Positions 1 through 11,015 of a stretch of DNA of 64,000 nt are shown piece after piece (position 1 is the stretch's first letter; every line of letters begins with the position of its first letter). The stretch lies in assembly GCA_905221605.1 (NCBI GenBank), contig CAJNDS010002069.1:1-64000 (forward strand). The letters run 5' to 3'. The translations under genes and the position numbers were made by a program. Under the pieces are notes generated by a model, which was given only the letters and a program-made list of their open reading frames with translations, was not told the DNA's origin and did not search any database. This stretch comes from Symbiodinium natans (lineage: Eukaryota; Sar; Dinophyceae; Suessiales; Symbiodiniaceae).

Positions 1-56
1 TTAAACAATTATTTCATGTCAACGACTTGAGTTTTTTCTATCCCATAAACCCAAAG

Positions 57-228
57 TTCAAAGAAAAACAGAATAGAGACACATCAAGATATCTGTAACT
101 CTGAATGTGCACTCCACATGCAATTTCAAAACCATATTCGGATTCAAAGAAAAACAGAATAGAGACACATCAAGATATCTGTAACTCTGAATGTGCACTC
201 CACATGCAATTTCAAAACCATATTCGGA
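57..228. repeat. 86-bp direct tandem duplication
   Basis: Two head-to-tail copies of an 86-bp segment occupy 57-142 and 143-228. Each copy begins with TTCAAAGAAAAACAG and ends with CATATTCGGA, and I see no mismatch between them. Near identity suggests a recent local duplication. No coding function is visible; the overlapping ORFs on both strands simply read through the repeat. Confidence 0.9.
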
Positions 229-230
229 TT

Positions 231-1500
231 GAGAATCGGAGCAAGGCAGAGGGATTCTTCTGCAAACCTTGTCGCAGCCGTCCCCGTGCGTCACAGTCAA
301 GGACGATCCCATGTTGTAGTGCCAGTCGGATTGTTGACATGCCAGTAGTACGGGCGCCCTGATTGCAAAGAATCTGCTCGTGGTCAAAGACACAGAAGTG
401 ATGTGCAAGTTGAAGTTACGCAACTGGAGCACGTGCCTGAGGCGGGATCCGTTGTGGACTGCCAACCTGCGGACTGGAAGTATATGGTCAGGTCGCTTAA
501 TGATAACCCCTAATTGTTCTGGCTTCTTCAGATAAACTGCATCTGCAATATGGTGCAGTCATGTAGCAGAATGAGTATGAGGTGAGGTGGAGGGAGTACT
601 GAGGCGCATGCCCTCTGGCAGAGTGTAAGCGGCGTCCACGCCACCAACACCTCTTCAAGCGATGCAGGTCGCAGGGTTTGCAATGGATGCAGTTGTCTTC
701 AGCTGAGGGTTATCTCAAGTTATACAAACCAAGCCTGCAACCTCGGTATGAGGGCTCGATCTGTCTGCCCAGGACATGCAGGATGTACAAAGGACTTTGA
801 ACTGAAAGTAGTGGCGATAGTTAATCTTTGTGCATGCCTGTGAGTTGGCATCATTCTTACTTTGCAGGTTAGTGGTGCCTTCTTCATTACAACCCATGCC
901 AACATCGTGTCCCTGTCCTTTATGGTCTGTGTGCCCTCAACACTTCGCAAGAGGAGAAAATCTCATGAATCGCCTCTCGCTCTGGTCGAAGCTGACCCGG
1001 CCATAAGATCAGCGTGCTTCCTGCTTCAGGCCCACTACTGGCCGACTGTTTTCCAACTCGGGCTTCGTTTGGCAACATAACCCTCAGAAGCTTCTCACAG
1101 GTGAAACCAGCTACAACAAAAACAACGCTGCAAAGGCTGTGTGCTTCAAGGAAGACATCTGCCCAGGTGCTTCCGTCTGTGATACATCGCGATGGCGCGG
1201 CGGAGAGATGGCCTTGCTGCAGGGAACACAACATGCCTCAGGTCGTAAGAAACGCTTTCGGAGTCTAGCAGTGTAGTGTGGACATCGTACGTATAGTAAT
1301 CAGTGAAGTCTTGGCTACAGTTCCGAACCTGCGTCGTTTGCTTGAAGTCAGTTCGCGCCGCCTACACTAATTTCAACAAAGGACCTGTTGGTACAATGAT
1401 AAGTTGGCCAGGCAAGAGAGTGAGAGCCTGGCACGCTCTGAGCTTCATCAGACTCCAGCTCGCAGCCATTACTGTTCATCTCCTTTCTGCAAGCAGACAT
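231..1500. other. No recognisable gene
   Basis: This stretch has short ORFs on both strands that overlap one another and show no motif, domain or repeat I can name. I see no RNA gene. It could hold introns or untranslated sequence of the exon-like ORF at 1507-1974, but nothing in the sequence proves that. Confidence 0.4.
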
Positions 1501-1506
1501 ATGATA

Positions 1507-1974
1507 TCACAGAACAACATCTTCATGCAAGCAGCATCCTGAACCACCCATTCTGCATTCTCGAGGTCCTCTCTCAGGATGGCAGTCCTGCTGCCACAGC
1601 TTTTTTTCAACGATAGTGCAGCGTGGTGTGCAGCCTCGCGGGGTCTCCTTAGAAGGACTGCCCAGGTTTCCAGCAGTGAAGAGGAGGGCAGCTCCTGTTT
1701 CCAATGCTTTTGTCAGTTGTCTCAAGAAAAGCATCGGCAGAACTTGGGAGGCCTCTTCCAGCCGAATCGGTTTTGTCACGCTACTCTCTTTGCGACGTGG
1801 GGCTGCCTGCCGCATCTGCTGGTAGCGCAGCTGCTGCTCCTTCGGCAGGGCAGGTTCCCGTCGTGTCATTTTCGCTGCATACGAAGTGCTCCGGGGAAGC
1901 TGCGACTGGACCCAGATGCAGCGCTGGCAATGAACTGGATCAACCCATATCTCCCTGGCTGAAACTAGCTTCAT
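1507..1974 (-). CDS. Unrecognised exon-like ORF, possible coding segment
   Basis: An open frame of 155 codons on the minus strand. The middle part, from about residue 35 to 100, has protein-like composition: a charged, glutamine-rich helix-like stretch (EQQLRYQQMRQ), then a basic patch and a more hydrophobic segment (VLPMLFLRQLTKALETGAAL). I do not recognise the family. Several internal methionines exist, so the start is arbitrary, and in this genome it is more likely an exon than a whole gene. The dispersed repeat at about 1973 abuts its 5' end. It could be chance. Confidence 0.25.
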   Translation of the reverse strand: MKLVSAREIWVDPVHCQRCIWVQSQLPRSTSYAAKMTRREPALPKEQQLRYQQMRQAAPRRKESSVTKPIRLEEASQVLPMLFLRQLTKALETGAALLFTAGNLGSPSKETPRGCTPRCTIVEKKLWQQDCHPERGPRECRMGGSGCCLHEDVVL

Positions 1975-2305
1975 ATGGGGTTTGCTAGGGGACCCTCAAT
2001 ATATACATGGGCCCCCAAATAATAGGATCCCCTTATCACAAGGACCCCAATAAGGCCCCCCCCCCCCTTCCAGTTTCGGAAACCCCCCATGTGCAAACTC
2101 AGAAAGTCCCAGCCTTGCAGTCACGGTGGCAACTCAAATATGCTCGCCAATCGGGACCACGGGGTGTTAAGCCTTGGCAATCTCTAGGCCCTTGCTTTTG
2201 CTTCGCATGCTTAAACATGGGGTTTTCCGAAATTAGGAGCTACCTTGTTGGGGCCCTTACGAAAAGGAAATCCTACTATTTAACGGGTCTTTATTAGGTA
2301 TCCCG
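1973..2305. repeat. Dispersed CATG-GGGGTTTCC element, two copies in inverted arrangement
   Basis: The left copy ends at 2074-2091 with TTTCGGAAACCCCCCATG, and the right copy starts at 2216 with CATGGGGTTTTCCGAAA, so the two conserved ends face each other. The interiors are rich in short G or C runs and CCTTAT/ATAAGG motifs. Related pieces occur near 10100, 17800, 40850, 42650 and 50290, so this is a dispersed family. No ORF in it looks like a transposase. It may be a non-autonomous (MITE-like) element, which is inference. Confidence 0.55.
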
Positions 2306-2309
2306 TAAA

Positions 2310-2930
2310 TTCGTCAAGCCCCAAATCTGCTTGCAACTGCGAGAGCGGCGCTGCCACTGATCCAAGAAAGAAGAGCCCGCAGTTTGGCAGATGAGTGAGC
2401 AATCAGGACCTTCTGTCTCTTTCTACGATTGTAAGTTGTTGAAAGCAAGACTTGCGCGAACTGCATTCTGCAGGCGCAAGGCAGGCAAAGCAGCTGGCAC
2501 CCAGACCGTCGTGCGGAGTTGAAGGACACAGAAGACCTCCATACCCACTGGAAGATACACTCGGGTGGTGCACAAGCCAAGGACATGAAGTCCAACCTAC
2601 CAGGACCTACCAGTTGCTGCTGGGGCGAAGCGCAAAACTGTTAAAAGACCTCATCCGGTACTTGTGGATGGGGTCCTCTCGCCCAGTCAGCAATTCCAAC
2701 CAACATCAAGATAGACCGACTTGTGGCTTTGTTCAAGCTGATTTCTTGCTGGCAACAGCACGCGAATGCATAGTGATTCTGATGCAACACGGGCAAACCT
2801 CTTCAGGTCGAGAGCAAACAACTTGACATAGCGGGTACAAGCTCGGTTCTTGGCGTCTCCTGCTCATGCAGCTGAGACACAAAACATAGTGAAACACCTT
2901 CTCTAGAAATTTGCCTGTTTAGAAATTTCA
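2310..2930. other. No recognisable gene
   Basis: Overlapping short ORFs occur on both strands (2314-2595 minus, 2452-2826 plus) without a domain I can name. The 3' flank of the zinc-finger gene, including any poly(A) region, would fall at the right end. Nothing firm is visible. Confidence 0.4.
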
Positions 2931-2932
2931 CC

Positions 2933-3727
2933 TCAGAGGGTGAGCTGGCATCGAAGGGCATTCAACAAATCCACCAAACGAGCAGCAAGGTCGTGCCGGT
3001 CGTCCCCAGGCGAAGTCTGAGCAGCCTTGGACTGATGTGCCACCAAGTCCAGCAAGCTGGAAAAGCTCATCCTTGCAAGGGTCTTCCGCAAGTTGCGGAG
3101 ATCTCGCCAGGGGAAAGACTCAGTCAGTGGCGACGAACTGCTATTCTCTTCAATAACCCTGAGAATCTCGGCCGCTTCCCTGGCGAAGCCAAAACGCTCA
3201 GCCCTGGCACGACAGAACGGAAGCAGTAATGTCAGAAGCTGAGCTTGGTTGCACTGCTGCATCATGATGCGTTGCTTCTTGTCAAGTTTCGGCCACTTCC
3301 CTGTGTGCATCATGTGGCAGTAGGCACAAGCCTCTCCGCTTGCGCAATGTCCCAAAATGAGGTAGACGCAAGGACGGCGGCATGCCTCTGGATGACCCAA
3401 ACTGCCCGAGCTAGAGAGCCTTAGCTCTTGTGCCACAGGCGGACTTGGCGAGACGTCTTCCAGTTCTGCCGAATTGTTTGAAACAGCAAGCGAGACGTCT
3501 CGTTGTTGCTGGGCTGGCTGGGCAAGGTTGGCAGCCCTCTCAGCCAGGGCGGCCACATAGCTTCTCATTGCATCTTCCTCTTGCGCAGTCTCCATGGTGA
3601 AGCTGAGGAGCCGAGTACTGCCAGGTGGTGAGCTGTGACATCTGACTTTGCCGCCCTTCTCCATCTCTTCCGTGTCTTCCTTGACGTGGATGAAGGTGTT
3701 AAGGTACTCAAGGGTCATGGCAGCCAT
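2933..3727 (-). CDS. CCCH-type zinc-finger protein (single finger)
   Basis: A 264-residue open frame starting at an ATG and ending in TGA, with no sign of an intron. Residues 120-138 form a CCCH finger with spacing C-x7-C-x5-C-x3-H (C120, C128, C134, H138; genomic 3370-3314), followed by a basic patch (KWPKLDKKQR). The N-terminal half is low in structure, rich in S, A and E. The C-terminal half (about 155-260) looks helical with leucine-rich segments. Single-finger C3H1 proteins of this layout are, to my knowledge, common in dinoflagellates; CCCH fingers usually bind RNA, which fits organisms that regulate mostly after transcription. The role here is inferred from the finger only. M45 is an alternative start. 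Its neighbours give no functional clue. Confidence 0.75.
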   Translation of the reverse strand: MAAMTLEYLNTFIHVKEDTEEMEKGGKVRCHSSPPGSTRLLSFTMETAQEEDAMRSYVAALAERAANLAQPAQQQRDVSLAVSNNSAELEDVSPSPPVAQELRLSSSGSLGHPEACRRPCVYLILGHCASGEACAYCHMMHTGKWPKLDKKQRIMMQQCNQAQLLTLLLPFCRARAERFGFAREAAEILRVIEENSSSSPLTESFPWRDLRNLRKTLARMSFSSLLDLVAHQSKAAQTSPGDDRHDLAARLVDLLNALRCQLTL

Positions 3728-5390
3728 TTCGAATTGAGGGCTATCTCAGGTACCTTTCCACTGGCAAAACAGCTCAATGCGGGTCGAAGCTGCTGCAGGC
3801 TGAGTAAACCTAGCAAACCGTGCACGTGAACTTTTGTCTTCTCGAGGTAGAGGGAGCAGAGGTTTCGCGAGAGCTACCCATAACGATGTGCGAGCATTCG
3901 GAGGTTTCGGACTCTGCAAACTGCTTGTGTGATTCTTCGGCAATCTCATTATCCGCACAGCTCCATTAGCGCAAGCTTGGATGCCTGTTTAAAGCTTCGT
4001 CCCGCTGTGGTTTGAGCTTCACTGCAGCTGTTCTCTTGAGGCTGCGGCCCACATCTTTCATCTCCTGATGAAATGCGCTTAGAGTCACTTTTGAGTACGA
4101 TGTTCGTGCACCGCTGAGTCTCCACCTGGCCTGAAAAATGCGATCCGCGGCTTCACCTGGCGAGGGGACCCCTTTTGCATTCTCTCGTTTGCTCAAAGAG
4201 CTGTGAGAAAAGCCAATTAACTCAGTGCGCGGCCATCGCTCCCACAAGAAACCAAGAGAGCCTTAGTTTGCCGGTCTGCCCTCTACAGCCCTCGGCGTTC
4301 TGCTCTCTTGAGCCGACACAGCAGTGCCGCAGCGAATCACTACCCAAGGCTCATGCGTTGTAGTGCGTGGTCTGGACGCAGCCCTCGTGATTTGCACGAA
4401 GCTCTTCTAGCAACGCACGAGCCTCCAGCACATCATTTCGCCCAGGCGACAACTCTTGTGCGAAGCGAGTGAACAGAAAGGCAACTTGCTCAAGCCTTGT
4501 CCTGTTGATTTGCACGAGCGCAGGCGGTCATGGAAAGCAAGTAGACAACTTCCTCGGCAACTGAAAGGTTCCCTTTGAGCTTATAGGGTTCATCGTAGGA
4601 CTATTTTCTTGTTGCGATGGGCTCTTGGTTTCACCAACAGGAGGAGGATCAAGCCCGTGGGAAAGACAATCCCTTGTGTTTTGGCCTCCTTCTCAACAGA
4701 AGCCTGGAGATCTTGGAGCCAAGCCCAGTTTGTGGTTTCATGGAGCGACTCGTCAGACCTGAGATGACTGCCAAAACCCCACGAAAGCACTCCGTAGCGT
4801 CACTCGAAGCGTAAACGCCGTAAACAGTACAAACTCTGAGCCCCTGAGCCCCACAGCATTGCGACGCAAAAGCCCCTCTGATGCCCTAATCCCAGCTGAA
4901 GGGCTTCAGGTTGCCCAGTAGCTCCACCGCTTCGGCCCAACGATGCCCCCTCGGACTACATGACCAGGGTCCGCACTTTGGGGCTTCTTGGGACTTCTTC
5001 GGGTTTTGGGTGTGCGGAGGTTGAGATTTTACGACTTGGTTCGGGATGCGTGGCGGCAGACAAGCTCTGTGACTCTACGTGCGAGCCTCGAAAGCCTAAA
5101 AGCCAACAAGCCAGCACTGAGCTCGTCTCGTGGCAAAACCAGTCAGGACCTTGGCACCCGAACCATAAGAAAATCATGCAGACCGCTTGACCGCAAGCAC
5201 ACTGTATCTCGGTTAAGACACAGAACGCATCCAGAGGCCAATGCAGGCCACACCCTGCATGTTACCGTTTCCGCCCCAAGCCTTGGAACCTTAAATCCTG
5301 CAGCCCTATCCCTGTTCAACTTTAAACCCCTCAAGCCCCAACAAGCACGCTGCCTGGGACTGGGTGATGCCGTTGCGGGCGATTCCTTCC
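3728..5390. other. No firm gene; one weak minus-strand ORF
   Basis: A 93-codon minus-strand ORF at 3966-4247 begins with ATG and has a plausible mixed composition with a basic C-terminal part. It could be an upstream exon or a small gene, but I recognise nothing in it. The rest has overlapping ORFs on both strands between 4590 and 5390 that I read as chance. Confidence 0.3.
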
Positions 5391-5394
5391 GAGT

Positions 5395-5823
5395 CCAGGC
5401 GCTGGATCAGCTCATCCGCCTAAGTCCAGGGCTTTAGGGCTTAGGCCACTCTTAGGGCTAAGGGCTGGATTAGGGCTGGTAAGCTGCAGGGTTTCGGGTG
5501 TGGGGCTTTCACCTTCCGGGAGACCGACTGCATCCGAGGTAGAGTTAGGGACGTTGAGATTCTGTTTGGCCCAGGCCCCTAAAATCTTCGAGCTACCTTT
5601 TTTCGCCCAAAATCTTCGAGCTACCTTTTTTTGCCTCAAATCTTCGAGCTACCTTTTTTTTGAGGGGCGGGAAGGTAGCAGCAGCTGAACTGGAGCATCA
5701 AGGCCTCCTCCAGCAGCCCGAGCCTTCCAAGGAGCCCCAACCTCGGTGGCAGGTCCGTGACTACGAAGCTAGTCTCTGGCCGCAGCACTTAGAGACTTAG
5801 GGTTTAGGGTTTAGGGTTTAGGG
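5395..5823. repeat. Degenerate TTTAGGG motifs and a three-copy 30-bp repeat
   Basis: Three kinds of repeat lie here. Scattered GGCTTAGGG/TTAGGGC motifs fill 5425-5485. Three tandem copies of a roughly 30-bp unit containing ATCTTCGAGCTACCTTTTTT lie at about 5580-5662, with growing T runs. A short run of TTTAGGG units lies at 5797-5823. The TTTAGGG unit matches the plant/algal-type telomere repeat, but here it is interstitial. Confidence 0.75.
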
Positions 5824-6600
5824 ATTTAAGGCTCCGACATGCAGTTGTAGGAGATGATGTCCCGAGCTGGGAGCTGGTCGAAGACCTGCCCACATCGCAC
5901 AGAAAGAGCTGCGCAACCTGGAATGAACACGCGTCGCCGACTTTCATTGTGCAGCAGTGCTGCAGCAGTAGTGTTGGGTGGGGCTTGAATCACCTGGGGA
6001 AGCTGGCAGCGCTGGCTCCAAGGCCGGAAAATGTCAACTACTGGAGACCGCAAACAAAGTCACCAGGATGAGGCCTGATGCAACAGTACCGGGTGTTCGG
6101 GTGTGCTTTGTTCGCTAACGAGGGCTATGGCAAATTGAAGACCATCTCGCGGCACCGCCCTCTATCGCACGGTGCGCAGGTGGGTGAGCACCACCCCTGT
6201 CCTGCTTCATCAGAGCCCTCTTTCCTACTTGCATTGTAAGGGGAGGCTGTGCTACTCAGGACACCTCAAGGCAAGACCTGAGAATGAGCGCAGCGTGAGG
6301 TGAGTTAAGCGTGGTCTCGGGCAACCGAAACACTCTGCTCAACAACATGGCATGGCATTCTCAGGGCCCGGCCGTCTTGCTCTCTTCATACCGTAGCGAC
6401 TTGCAGAGACAATGCAAGACCGCGCGGTGACAGGCGAGCCAACCTTCCCTTAGCTCGCAGCTTCTGACAAGAAGTCCAGTCAACTCACGGAAAGTGAAGT
6501 GCAGTGAGCTCCTACGGATGAGCCTGAGGCTTCCGCCCAGATTCCGCGGGAAACTGCTGGTAGATGGCCAGAGCTCCCTGCACTTCCAAGAAAATCTTTC
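5824..6600. other. No recognisable gene
   Basis: Only a short ORF (5826-6053 minus) and no repeats of note. I see nothing I can assign. Confidence 0.4.
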
Positions 6601-6604
6601 AAGC

Positions 6605-7126
6605 TTACCAGACGAATTTCCATATCCTTAAGGGCCCCTGCGACTCCCCTAACTGGATCCTAAAGCAGAAAGTCTGCCGTTCGTCTGCCCCTGCCCCCCA
6701 TGATCCCCATGATCCCCATGGTCCCACGGCCTGCCAGTCCAAGTCTTGAGTGCATTGCTTCACGGAGTTGATGATGGCACGCTGCTCCTGCAAAGAACAG
6801 ACGCAGAGACGTGCTCGAACTCTGCAACGCTTCGCGTGTTGAAGGGCACATGTCGATTCCCAAACAACTGACTTACCTGACTTATCCTGATCGGCATCCA
6901 CATTCATACAGATGCCCTGCCAGTCCTCCGTCAACTCCACGGCAGGCCGATTCCTCCTCGCGGCCGCAGCCTTGGGTGCCACAACGTGGAACTTAGATGC
7001 CAATCGGCTTAGGCTTAGGGGCCTTAGGGGCTCCAGACGCTCGCATCTGCGTCGAATGCATCTCTGAGCACGAGGCAGCGCTACGCTTCGCCTGCAAATG
7101 TGAGGCATTGATTCTTTTATCGACAC
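6605..7126 (-). CDS. Unrecognised exon-like ORF
   Basis: A 173-codon minus-strand frame with two protein-like pieces: one around residues 45-88 (basic and alanine-rich, then an acidic stretch ending near VDADQDK) and one around 110-145 (LQEQRAIINSVKQCTQDLDW). The C-terminal part includes a GSWGSWG repeat that arises from the short ATCCCC(C)ATG repeat near 6700-6722. It may be two exons read through an intron, or chance. No family is recognised. Confidence 0.2.
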   Translation of the reverse strand: MSIKESMPHICRRSVALPRAQRCIRRRCERLEPLRPLSLSRLASKFHVVAPKAAAARRNRPAVELTEDWQGICMNVDADQDKSGKSVVWESTCALQHAKRCRVRARLCVCSLQEQRAIINSVKQCTQDLDWQAVGPWGSWGSWGAGADERQTFCFRIQLGESQGPLRIWKFVW

Positions 7127-7129
7127 CGT

Positions 7130-8110
7130 GCTGGCTCGTCTTGTGAGTTTCTATGTGTATTGAATCTGTTGAAATGCCACATGCCAACTCAATGTACGCA
7201 CGGCCATTTTCTCGCAACGACGTCGCGCCAGCCTTTTTGGCTGTTGTTCACCTTGGGCGTGGTGTTGATAACTGTGTTGATCACCATCGATCACACCCTT
7301 TCCTCCGAGATTTCGGGAAGTCGACCGGTGCACTAGGGAGCACACGCGCGCACTGTGACACGGCTCCGGGCCTTCACATCACCCTTGGTTCGAGCCATCT
7401 TTCTGCAAGTGCTGCCGGCTCTGCTGGTCGTCGTGCTCCAGATGTGCGCCCGGAAAGCATTTCTCATGCTCGAAGCCTTCAGTGCAAGTCAGGCAATGCT
7501 GCGACTTCTGTACTGACACTTCTAGTGCTGAGCTTGCAGCATCTCGCAGGTGCCAGTCTCTGCCATTTTGACATAGCAGTGGGGCACACCTCTGTCATCT
7601 CAGCTGAATCAAACTGAGGCGTCTCTTGTCTAGAACACCAAGCATGACAAAGCCATACCCGCTGCCACTTAGCCATGCCACGCATCCTGGGTGAGTTCAG
7701 GCAGCTCTCATGCGCCTCAGCATCTGAAGCCTCCTGGGGCAGCTTCAGACAAGGGATCATCAGCTGCCCAAGCCGCCAGATGTAGCACGGCATGACGCGA
7801 CAATTAAGAAACACGTTTGCAACACTTCGCACCCATGGCTCTCCTGATCTTTCCGCTTGATGTGCAGCCCAGGCGATTGAAGGAAAGTGTGCTGATCTGG
7901 GAAGGTGCGGAAGCCCCTGCGCACGAATATGGACAACACCTGGGCCACATTCGAGGATGGACTCAAGCAGGTTCCGTTCGTTCTTTAACAAAAGAGTTTG
8001 AGAGCTGCATAGAGCTGCAAAAAAAAGGAAAGTCTTACCTAACAAAGACGCAGAGGGCGTTAGCCTGGTCCTCCTGCGCGGACAGGATCAAGTCGCGAAT
8101 GACAGGCTTG
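7130..8110. other. No recognisable gene
   Basis: Long overlapping ORFs occur on both strands (7153-7617 plus, 7479-8045 minus), but neither shows a domain or repeat I can name. Downstream exons of the minus-strand methyltransferase-like gene could lie here if its last visible exon ends at a splice site rather than at the stop codon near 8112. Confidence 0.3.
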
Positions 8111-8111
8111 C

Positions 8112-9278
8112 TTAAGGGGCACAGTACTGACACAACCCACGTGCCTTGGCGTGGTTCGGCATAACGGGCAGCGCATCTGGATTGATGAAGTCAGGCAGAT
8201 TGTAGGACTGTTGTGCTAGAGTCTCCCTCAGCAGTCTCCAATACAGATGCTCTTCTTCCACAGACCAATCATGATCTGGCCTGTGAAGAGACAAGTTTCG
8301 TATCTCATATCCAGCTGCTTGCGCCAAGGAATAAAAAAAGCGAGGCTCATACTCCACAGCACCATGACGTGGCCAGCATCCAGCAGCTGGGACCATATTG
8401 ATGATCATCCCGCCGTCGCTTCGCACAAGGTTGTGTATATTTCGGAAGGCGTGGTACTGGGCTGCCCATATGTCCATTTTTTCGTATCCCTGGGGCTCAT
8501 CGATATACTCACTTTCGCCAACATGTTCTGTAGTCCCAAAATTCGTCACGACATCGCACTTTCCCAGCAGATGCTTCAGAGACGAGTTCAACGGCCGTGA
8601 CAGATCCAGCAGCACAGCACCGTCTCTGCCGTTGATGTCCAGGCTGGTCTCAGCAACAGTGTGCGCACGGCGCACACAATGCCAGTACATGCAACATCCC
8701 CTAAACCCTGAACCCTAAACCTGAATCCCTATAACATATCCCTATACACGCCTGTACATGGGACGTGTTTAGTATGTGGCCTTCTGCTAGCTGAGGAGCA
8801 TGCCGGAAGCCGAGCCTCTCAAAGACTTTCTTCCCACTTGCCAGTGCTGGTGAGGGTGTCACGGCCATACTCTGCAAGACACTCCAAAGGTCGTAATAGT
8901 CAGGGGTATATCCATGCTCCAGCAACACCGTCATGGTGGCTTTCGTCACCCGCTGGTTGCCCAGTTCGCATATTTGCACACCTGACGCGAGATTCACACG
9001 GACCAGGCCGGGCACTGGGTTTCTGACAAAAACGCAGATCCGTACATATATCCGTAGGGCTTTTTTTCCGAGTCCCCTTGCACCGACTGTCTCTTCTCTT
9101 GTAGCTTACGTGTTTCGTATTCGGATGTTCGGCAGATTTCGGCAGCCTCGAACTCTGTGACAGATACAGCATGTGGAGGCTGGGGGATGTGTCCCAGAAC
9201 TAAAGGCAGGACCCCCATGCTGCTCCGCAGGTTTTGGGTTTCGAGCTTCGGCATGCGAGGCATGTGTCCAACAGTCAA
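8112..9278 (-). CDS. Class I SAM-dependent methyltransferase-like protein, multi-exon
   Basis: The gene is read from the minus strand. The exon from about 9022 to 8800 encodes a glycine motif (ICELGNQ, motif I type) and then a helical stretch ending FERLGFRH. The exon 8648-8112 continues in frame with TSLDINGRDGA (the acidic SAM-ribose region), CDVVTNFGTTEHV (motif IV type) and RSDGGMIINMVP (motif VI type). These fit class I methyltransferases; the substrate is unknown. The 151-bp intron 8649-8799 has a GC donor and AG acceptor and preserves the frame; the GTTTTTGTCAG acceptor before 9022 supports that exon's start. A further plausible coding stretch is 9278-9085, ending at a GTAAG donor, but I could not make its phase fit, so the N-terminus is unresolved. 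The C-terminal residues may also be intron read-through. Confidence 0.6.
8649..8799 (-). other. GC-AG intron with telomere-like core
   Basis: This intron of the methyltransferase-like gene has donor CAT|GC at 8799 and acceptor GAG|ACC at 8649. Joining codons on both sides keeps the reading frame. Its interior at about 8699-8730 carries a degenerate run of CCCTAAAC/CCCTGAAC motifs (TTTAGGG on the sense strand). Confidence 0.6.
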
Positions 9279-9279
9279 A

Positions 9280-10083
9280 GAACGAGTGGAGCAGTGCTGA
9301 CTGCTGACACCCCATCAGAGGAACACGGACGCTGAGACAATTTTTGGAGAATATGCATCGGCATCGCAGGGGATGCGAAAGAGGGAGGCGAGGCTGAAAA
9401 GCCTGGCAGAAGAGTTCTGGGATCCATTTCCGGTGTGTCGAAGGGGCCTCGAACGGAGATGACCGTGACACACCTACATAGAAAACAGGAAAAGCACAAA
9501 GGGGGATTCGAGCTCGGGTTGTGTGCGCTGATGCAGGCTGCAGCAAAAGAAATGCGCTTTTCACCCGACCAGAAACGTACCGCGAGATGGCTACGCCATC
9601 GTTGTCGATGTTTTCTCTCCCCTATTGCAAAATTATGGGATGTTCCAGTATGTTTGTTTGTTAATCACGAGCAGGTAAAGAGAGACATGCCTACAAATCT
9701 CCGATTCGCAGACAAGCTGCTTAGCAGTGCATGTGCGACAAAGTTGAAACTTGACTTTACATGCGCAACTGCATAGTGGATTGTGACTGCAACTTATGGT
9801 AGCGGCTACATGCACCTCGCAGTCGGGCTTACTGAAACAAAGCCATGCGATGGCCTCGCTGCCCGTGATGTTGCAACTTCACCGCGGCCAGGATCACCGA
9901 TATGCCAGTCCGGTCAATGCCCATTGTGTGGAAAACGTCATATGCTACACCACGAGACGTCCTAAAGTTTGTTCTAGGCCTCCTTAAGGAATTACCGCGG
10001 ATGTGGTCGGTTTTGCTGGCCTGTTCTTCCCATCCTCTGGAGCCCCCAGCTTCAAGGACTCGATTCTCAAACATGTGAAGCTC
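9280..10083. other. No firm gene
   Basis: A minus-strand ORF at 9275-9499 has a proline/serine-rich protein-like stretch that could be a 5' exon of the methyltransferase-like gene, but no splice join is convincing. The rest (9435-10083) has overlapping ORFs without recognisable content. Confidence 0.3.
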
Positions 10084-10260
10084 CTGGGGATCCTCCTCTT
10101 AGGTAGCTGGGGGTTTCCGAACAGGGGGGGGGTGTGCAGCTTAAATAGGGTCTATTTGGAAGCTGGGAATCGTATTTACAAGAGGAAAACAGGCCCCAAA
10201 ACGTATACTTATTCACAAGAGCCATGTTCCAAATAGACCCTATTTTAGGTCCTGTAGGGT
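10084..10260. repeat. Dispersed element copy with 30-bp terminal-type repeat
   Basis: It contains the family signature GGGGGTTTCCGAA at about 10110, a G8 run, and a 30-bp segment at 10139-10168 (GCTTAAATAGGG ... AGCTGGGA). That segment is the exact reverse complement of 17724-17753. A shorter inverted copy of its core lies at 10227-10247, so the element could also fold on itself locally. Confidence 0.7.
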
Positions 10261-10261
10261 T

Positions 10262-11005
10262 GCACAGACAGAATTTAATTCATTAAATTCCTTAATTTCC
10301 ACTTTCCCCCTGGAATTTAATGAATTTAATCAATTAATTCAATTAATTCATTTATTTCCAAAGGGGGGGTGGAATTAATTGAATTAGTTGAATTAATTGA
10401 ATTAATTGAATTAATTGAATTAATTGAACCCCCCCCTTTGGAAATAAATGAATTAATTGAATTAATTGAATAAATTGAATGAATTGAATTAATTGAATTA
10501 ATTGAATTAATTGAATTAATTGGAATTCATTCAATCAATTCAATTAATTCCACCTCCCCTTTGGAAATAAATGAATTAATTGAATTAATTGAATTAGTTG
10601 AATTATTTCGATTAATTCAATTAATTCAATTAATTAATTTATTTCCAAATGGGGGGGATTCCCCAGCCCCCACCCCTCCCCCCCCTTTGGAAATAAATGA
10701 ATTAGTTGAATTAATTGAATTAATTCAATTAATTCAATTAATTCAATTAATTCAATTAATTCAATTAATTCAATTAATTCAATTAATTCAATTAATTCAA
10801 TTAATTCAATTCATTCAATTAATTCATTTATTTCCAAAGGGGGGGTGGAATTAATTGAATTAGTTGGATTAATTGAATTAATTGAATTAATTGAATTAAT
10901 TCAATTAATTCAATTAATTCAATTAATTCAATTATTTCAATTAATTCAATTAATTCAATTAATTCAATTAATTCATTTATTTCCAAATGTGGTGGATTCC
11001 CCAGA
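10262..11005. repeat. 9-bp AATTAATTG/TTAATTCAA satellite, blocks in alternating orientation
   Basis: Runs of the 9-bp unit TTGAATTAA alternate with runs of its reverse complement TTAATTCAA. Blocks are joined by a hinge of 6-9 C or G next to TTTGGAAATAAATGAATT or its complement, giving nested inverted repeats. ORFs on both strands translate as LIQ/LIE triplet repeats and are artefacts of a period divisible by three. The block at 10650-10690 includes the C-rich segment CCCCAGCCCCCACCCC. Confidence 0.95.
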
Positions 11006-11015
11006 CCCCACCCCC

